From assembly GCA_021604725.1 (NCBI GenBank), contig BQJN01000016.1, positions 1 to 55,586 of the forward strand: a stretch of DNA of 55,586 nucleotides, read 5' to 3'. A program made the translations under genes and the position numbers. This DNA comes from Lysobacteraceae bacterium. Its GTDB lineage: Bacteria; Pseudomonadota; Gammaproteobacteria; Xanthomonadales; BQJN01. A model generated the notes under the pieces. It searched no databases. It saw only the letters and a list, made by a program, of their open reading frames with translations, and was not told the DNA's origin. Positions 53,501 through 55,586 of this stretch are shown piece by piece; the first letter of the stretch is position 1, and each line of letters starts with the position of its first letter.

Positions 53501-54390
53501 CGCGCTTGAAAGTGACCGAACAGGAGCTGCGGACACTCAATGAAAAACTCGAAAGTAGAGTTCAGGAGCGCACTGCAGATTTGAGCCGTGCCAATGAGAG
53601 CTTGACGCGGACGTTGAGGCGGCTGCGGGAGGCGCAAAACCAGCTGGTTGAATCTGAAAAGCTGGCCGCTTTAGGTGGCTTGGTCGCTGGTGTTGCGCAT
53701 GAAATCAACACCCCTTTGGGTGTCGCCATCACCGCCGCAAGCCACCTCGAGACCCAGACCAATCAATTGTTGAGCCAACTGAGTGAACCGACGCTGGATC
53801 AGGCCACAATTGCCCGACTATCAAAACGGCTCGGCGAGAGCGCCTCCTTTGTGTTGCAGAACCTGCACCGCGCAGCCGACCTGGTCCGCGGGTTCAAGCA
53901 AGTTGCCGTCGACCAATCGAGCAATGAGATTCGTACGTTCAATCTAAGCGAGTATCTCGACGAGATCCTGCGCTCGCTGCAACCCAAACTAAAACGCACC
54001 CTGCATCAGATTGAGGTCGATTGCCCCAATGACATCGTGATGTCCTCGGACCCCGGCGCGCTGTATCAGATCATCATCAACCTGGTGATGAACTCGCTGA
54101 TCCATGCCTACAAGGACGGCGAGGCAGGAACCTTGCGCATTGATGCACTGGCTGACGGCGACTTCGTGAACATCATCTACCGTGATGACGGCTGCGGCTT
54201 TGACGCCAACATCCGCCATCACATCTTCGAACCCTTTTTTACCACCCGACGTGGACAAGGCGGCTCCGGACTTGGCATGCACATTGTCTACAACCTGGTC
54301 ACACAGGTGCTCAAAGGCGCGGTCAATTGCCAGTCCGAACCAGGGCAAGGCATGCGCGTAATGATGGAGATTCCTAAGGTTGTGAATTGA
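50599..54390 (+). CDS. Propeller-type sensor histidine kinase (two-component regulator propeller, Y_Y_Y, PAS, HisKA, HATPase)
   Basis: 1264 residues. Signal/anchor segment (HRFIVAVALLLAALAPSALA), then about fourteen propeller repeats (residues 45-680, e.g. GFLWLGTQSGLNRFDGYNF, GEVWIGTQVGLNHL), a Y_Y_Y domain (YAYQLQGYDRDWVETG, PGSYQFRVKAANNDGVW), a membrane helix (WWAWLAYILSAIFLVSGIL), a PAS/PAC domain, a coiled coil and a kinase core. The phosphorylated His is His1034 in AGVAHEINTPLG; the ATP domain has IIINLVMNSLIHA, DDGCGFD and GGSGLGMHIV. There is no receiver or DNA-binding domain, so a separate response regulator is needed; none is adjacent. Periplasmic propellers of this type sense carbohydrates in Bacteroidetes; the ligand here is unknown. 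ATG at 50599, with GTG at 50596. Confidence 0.92.
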   Translation: MGVRSNRTVWRRNPHRFIVAVALLLAALAPSALAENHNTLNASVVFQTLDIDDGLSQMSVSAMLEDRRGFLWLGTQSGLNRFDGYNFKVYRRDYRNPDSLPGDYILDLAEAPDGRIWIATMSNGLAVYDPEQDRFDRYRHDPDQPDSLRQNRLNAVVVDSDGAVWTGTSRGLSRLDLETGKFRHFDSSNSDLPDDRVLTLDLSEGGVLWVGTAAGLAQLEGDAWRSVLLSQRAVQPEITAIALTADRSAWIGTTGGVYRLQANQDIRHYRHDPADANSLSDNQIESVLVDRDGEVWIGTQVGLNHLRASGQFIRYYHRELDPWSVAGNRIASMIQDRTGILWFGSWTGGVSRYNARAIRFHSLRIPDGQVQADNRVRCFLENSDGTLLVGTLGGLSLYDPRTNRFFDDPERLPGSLSSNEIHALARAPDGAIWVGTRSHGLNRYVPGLSGTETFRHDPQDATSLSSDRILALHVADDGTLWVATWDAGISVLPFGETQFKHYRHVPGQAGSLSGDSVSVLFKHDDGALWIGTRGDGLNRYDPTTDRFDVIPPEPDRSDGLLHGTITSMLSRDGSLWVATQGAGVGRLVSWESTAAFDFFTHHEGLASNAIGRALLDEDGLIWVSTLAGVSSIDPTTGQVQNFYAINGTLPTGYYVYSGVKTSTGLLMFGGIDGLTRFVSTAPLVEPDPPLVHLLELRLSNRIVRPRWAETDSPLARAIDATDYLELDHTQTSFGFEFTGLHFAEPERNRYAYQLQGYDRDWVETGADFRHATYTNLDPGSYQFRVKAANNDGVWSEHDATVNLRLKPAPWDTWWAWLAYILSAIFLVSGILRMRQRQQEVVADAAEAIRASEEKLKLALWGSGDEAWLLDVASGHIARTSGGGVDFEPRDGVRDIKTLTEQVHPEDVAHMRLAMARTLADRAPHFEATYRVKLPGQDQWTWLLSKGRVISRDAEGHPITVAGATKDITRLKVTEQELRTLNEKLESRVQERTADLSRANESLTRTLRRLREAQNQLVESEKLAALGGLVAGVAHEINTPLGVAITAASHLETQTNQLLSQLSEPTLDQATIARLSKRLGESASFVLQNLHRAADLVRGFKQVAVDQSSNEIRTFNLSEYLDEILRSLQPKLKRTLHQIEVDCPNDIVMSSDPGALYQIIINLVMNSLIHAYKDGEAGTLRIDALADGDFVNIIYRDDGCGFDANIRHHIFEPFFTTRRGQGGSGLGMHIVYNLVTQVLKGAVNCQSEPGQGMRVMMEIPKVVN

Positions 54391-54396
54391 GCGACC

Positions 54397-54735
54397 GGGT
54401 GAGCCACCGCTAGTGCGGGGTGACTAAACGTCACGCCGCAGGTGGCGAACGACTCGACATGGATGTCGAGGCTGGGGGATCCTACGGAGCGTAGACGTCT
54501 CGCCATGGGTGAGCCACCCCTAGTGCGGGGTGACTAAACGTCACGCCGCAGGTGGCGAACGACTCGACATGGACGTCGAGGCTGGGGGCTCCTACGGAGC
54601 GTAGACGTCTCGCCATGGATGGGTGAGCCACCGCTAGTGCGGGGTGACTAAACGTCACGCCGCAGGTGGCGAACGACTCGACATGGATGTCGAGGCTGGG
54701 GGATCCTACGGAGCGTAGACGTCTCGCCATGGATG
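54397..54735. repeat. Three tandem copies of a 111-113 bp repeat (family C)
   Basis: Units begin GGGTGAGCCACC at 54397, 54508 and 54621 and end TCTCGCCATGG. Within each: GTGAC-5 bp-GTCAC, a GCCACC/GGTGGC pairing, CGACAT-GG-ATGTCG and CTACG-GAG-CGTAG hairpins. Units differ by a few substitutions only. The minus strand is open through the units as a repeating 37-residue peptide, but the changes alter amino acids, so I do not regard it as coding. It follows the kinase stop directly. Confidence 0.9.
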
Positions 54736-54790
54736 GCAACTCCATTCATTTCCTACCTCGGTCATGCTCGGGGTGGTCCCACGTCACGCG

Positions 54791-55011
54791 CCAAGCGCAC
54801 GAAAATCCCTTCTCCCACTGAGGCTGTTGCGAAACTACAGCCGACGCGATACATGGATGTATCGCTCATTTCGATGGGCTCTAAGCCATTGAAATGTAAG
54901 GAACCCGATAACCGTGCTTCTCGGGTTCCGCGGTGTTGCTAGTCCAGGACGGACTATTGCAACACCCTCGAATGGGAGAAGGTGGCTGCACGCGAGGTGC
55001 AGACGGATGAG
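54791..55011. repeat. Family E repeat, copy E1, interrupted by element B2
   Basis: The left part (54791-54819) ends CCTTCTCCCACT and the right part (54970-55011) begins GAATGGGAGAAGG; together they equal the uninterrupted copy at 55270-55340. The 150-bp element B2 lies between, exactly at the loop of the CCTTCTCCC/GGGAGAAGG hairpin. Confidence 0.9.
54820..54969 (+). repeat. Family B multi-hairpin element, copy B2, inserted in repeat E1
   Basis: 150 bp from GAGGCTGTTGCG to GCAACACCCTC. Stems: GCGATACA/TGTATCGC (54846-54865); CATTTC...GAAATG with GGCT/AGCC inside; GGAACCCGA/TCGGGTTCC (9 bp); TAGTCC/GGACTA. The right end GCAACACC can pair either with the left end or with an internal GGTGTTGC that precedes the last hairpin. 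Flanks are CACT on the left and GAAT on the right, a possible decayed 4-bp duplication. Confidence 0.9.
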
Positions 55012-55018
55012 CCGGACT

Positions 55019-55065
55019 CAGAGCGAGTGCCCCAAGCCACTCGATCCCGGCGAACGACTCGCCAT
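55019..55065. repeat. GAGTGCC-type hairpin fragment
   Basis: AGAGCGAGTGCCCCAAGCCACTC followed by GATCCCGGCGAACGACTCGCC, matching the start of the fragment at 42154-42200. It links repeat E1 with the fourth C unit. Confidence 0.65.
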
Positions 55066-55181
55066 GGGTGAGCCACCCCTAGTGCGGGGTGACTAAACGT
55101 CACGCCGCAGGTGGCGAACGACTCGACACGGATGTCGAGGCTGGGGGATCCTACGGAGCGTAGACGTCTCGCCATGGATGG
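55066..55181. repeat. Fourth copy of the family C repeat
   Basis: Begins GGGTGAGCCACC and ends TCTCGCCATGGATGG like the tandem units at 54397-54735. Both this unit and the third tandem unit are followed by a CTACCTCGGTCATGCTC stretch and then by an E repeat, so a segment of about 250-280 bp has been duplicated. Confidence 0.88.
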
Positions 55182-55269
55182 CAACGCCACTCCTTACCTA
55201 CCTCGGTCATGCTCCGAGTGCTCGATGGCACGCCGCAGGTGACGAGCGGCTCACTGTCAAACCCCTGAC

Positions 55270-55340
55270 CAAGCGCACGAAAATCCCTTCTCCCACTGGG
55301 AGAAGGTGGCTGCACGCGAGGTGCAGACGGATGAGGGTGT
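55270..55340. repeat. Family E repeat, copy E2 (uninterrupted)
   Basis: Contains the perfect 9-bp hairpin CCTTCTCCC-ACT-GGGAGAAGG (55286-55306) and CTGCAC-5 bp-GTGCAG, then ACGGATGAGGG. This CCCTTCTCCC...GGGAGAAGG...GGATGAGGG pattern is a common intergenic repeat of proteobacteria. It serves as the empty-site reference for the B2 insertion in E1. Confidence 0.88.
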
Positions 55341-55453
55341 AGACCTGATTTGATGCTTCGGGCGAGCGGTCACTCTCGTTGGTGCGGCTTCGGGCGGGAG
55401 GATTGGAGTTGCCATCCCTGGCGCAACGCCTGAGCTTTGTAGGCTCCCCCAGC

Positions 55454-55574
55454 CCAGCCATCCATGGCTGGTCGTTCGCGGGGGTAGAGTGCCATTCAAG
55501 GCACTCTACCTACTGACCCGCTCACCCATGTACCGTCGTTCGCCGCCCGCCGAGTGCCATTCAAGGCACTCGGC
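55454..55574. repeat. Three hairpins at the window end, two with a shared ATTCAA loop
   Basis: CCAGCCAT-CC-ATGGCTGG (55454-55471), GTAGAGTGCC-ATTCAA-GGCACTCTAC (55484-55509) and GCCGAGTGCC-ATTCAA-GGCACTCGGC (55549-55574). The last two share loop and inner stem but differ in the outer three base pairs, with both strands changed to match. The remaining sequence of this 1.2-kb end region holds no supported gene. Confidence 0.82.
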
Positions 55575-55586
55575 ACTATGGGCGGC

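Noticed and set aside
54397..55181. CRISPR-like array
   Set aside because: Units are 111-113 bp with no unique spacers between them and no cas genes.
54288..55190. Minus-strand frames encoding a repeating 37-residue peptide (MARRLRSVGSPSLD type)
   Set aside because: The frame exists because the C unit is 111 bp, a multiple of three. Differences between units change amino acids and the unit is explained by its palindromes.

Overview
The window reads as chromosomal DNA of a moderately GC-rich Gram-negative bacterium, most likely a free-living gammaproteobacterium. The support is a biosynthetic arginine decarboxylase, type II secretion pseudopilins, an RND efflux pump, a DUF6502/DUF5666 gene pair, many exported hydrolases and a C-terminal FSSSFE tail on one exported protein. 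Placement near Xanthomonadales or Wenzhouxiangellaceae is a guess. I see no rRNA, tRNA, CRISPR array, prophage or transposase gene.

Layout. Positions 1-3155: 5' part of uppP (minus), a PQQ-type sugar dehydrogenase (minus) and a TPR-sulfotransferase (plus). Positions 3334-16288: a minus-strand block with a patatin phospholipase, a BNR/sortilin-type beta-propeller protein and a 2923-residue exported protein with ten SdrD_B-like domains and a C-terminal gingipain (C25) domain. Positions 16343-23046: gcvPB, an acidic exported protein, a serine beta-lactamase-like hydrolase and the DUF6502-DUF5666 pair with a palindromic promoter. Positions 23124-28244: a minus-strand oligopeptide ABC importer (binding lipoprotein, two permeases, fused double ATPase). 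Positions 28546-34809: fumarylacetoacetase, a MAPEG protein and an RND pump with its adaptor. Positions 34951-37564: gspH, gspG and bioA. Positions 38105-46082: an M14 carboxypeptidase, a MacA-like adaptor, a periplasmic peroxiredoxin, and an ABC ATPase with two FtsX-like permeases. Positions 46480-54390: a divergent polysaccharide deacetylase, an S41 protease, speA and a large propeller-type sensor kinase. The last 1.2 kb is packed with repeats.

Physiologically this is a proteolytic, peptide-importing cell with substantial envelope export: gingipain-like, M14, S41 and patatin hydrolases outside the cytoplasm, a peptide importer, and two efflux systems.

The most interesting signal is between the genes. 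Two families of roughly 150 bp, A and B, have unrelated sequences but one architecture: terminal inverted repeats enclosing several hairpins, with paired substitutions that keep the stems. Copies are flanked by copy-specific 4-bp direct repeats (AGGT, AACT and AGCT for A; TAAG for B), so they look like non-autonomous mobile elements. One A copy split the 5' end of gspH and now supplies an in-frame start codon. Another supplies two bases of the stop codon of an RND adaptor. One B copy sits in the loop of a third repeat family, and an uninterrupted copy of that repeat lies nearby for comparison. The window also holds tandem 111-113 bp repeats and several short palindromic families.
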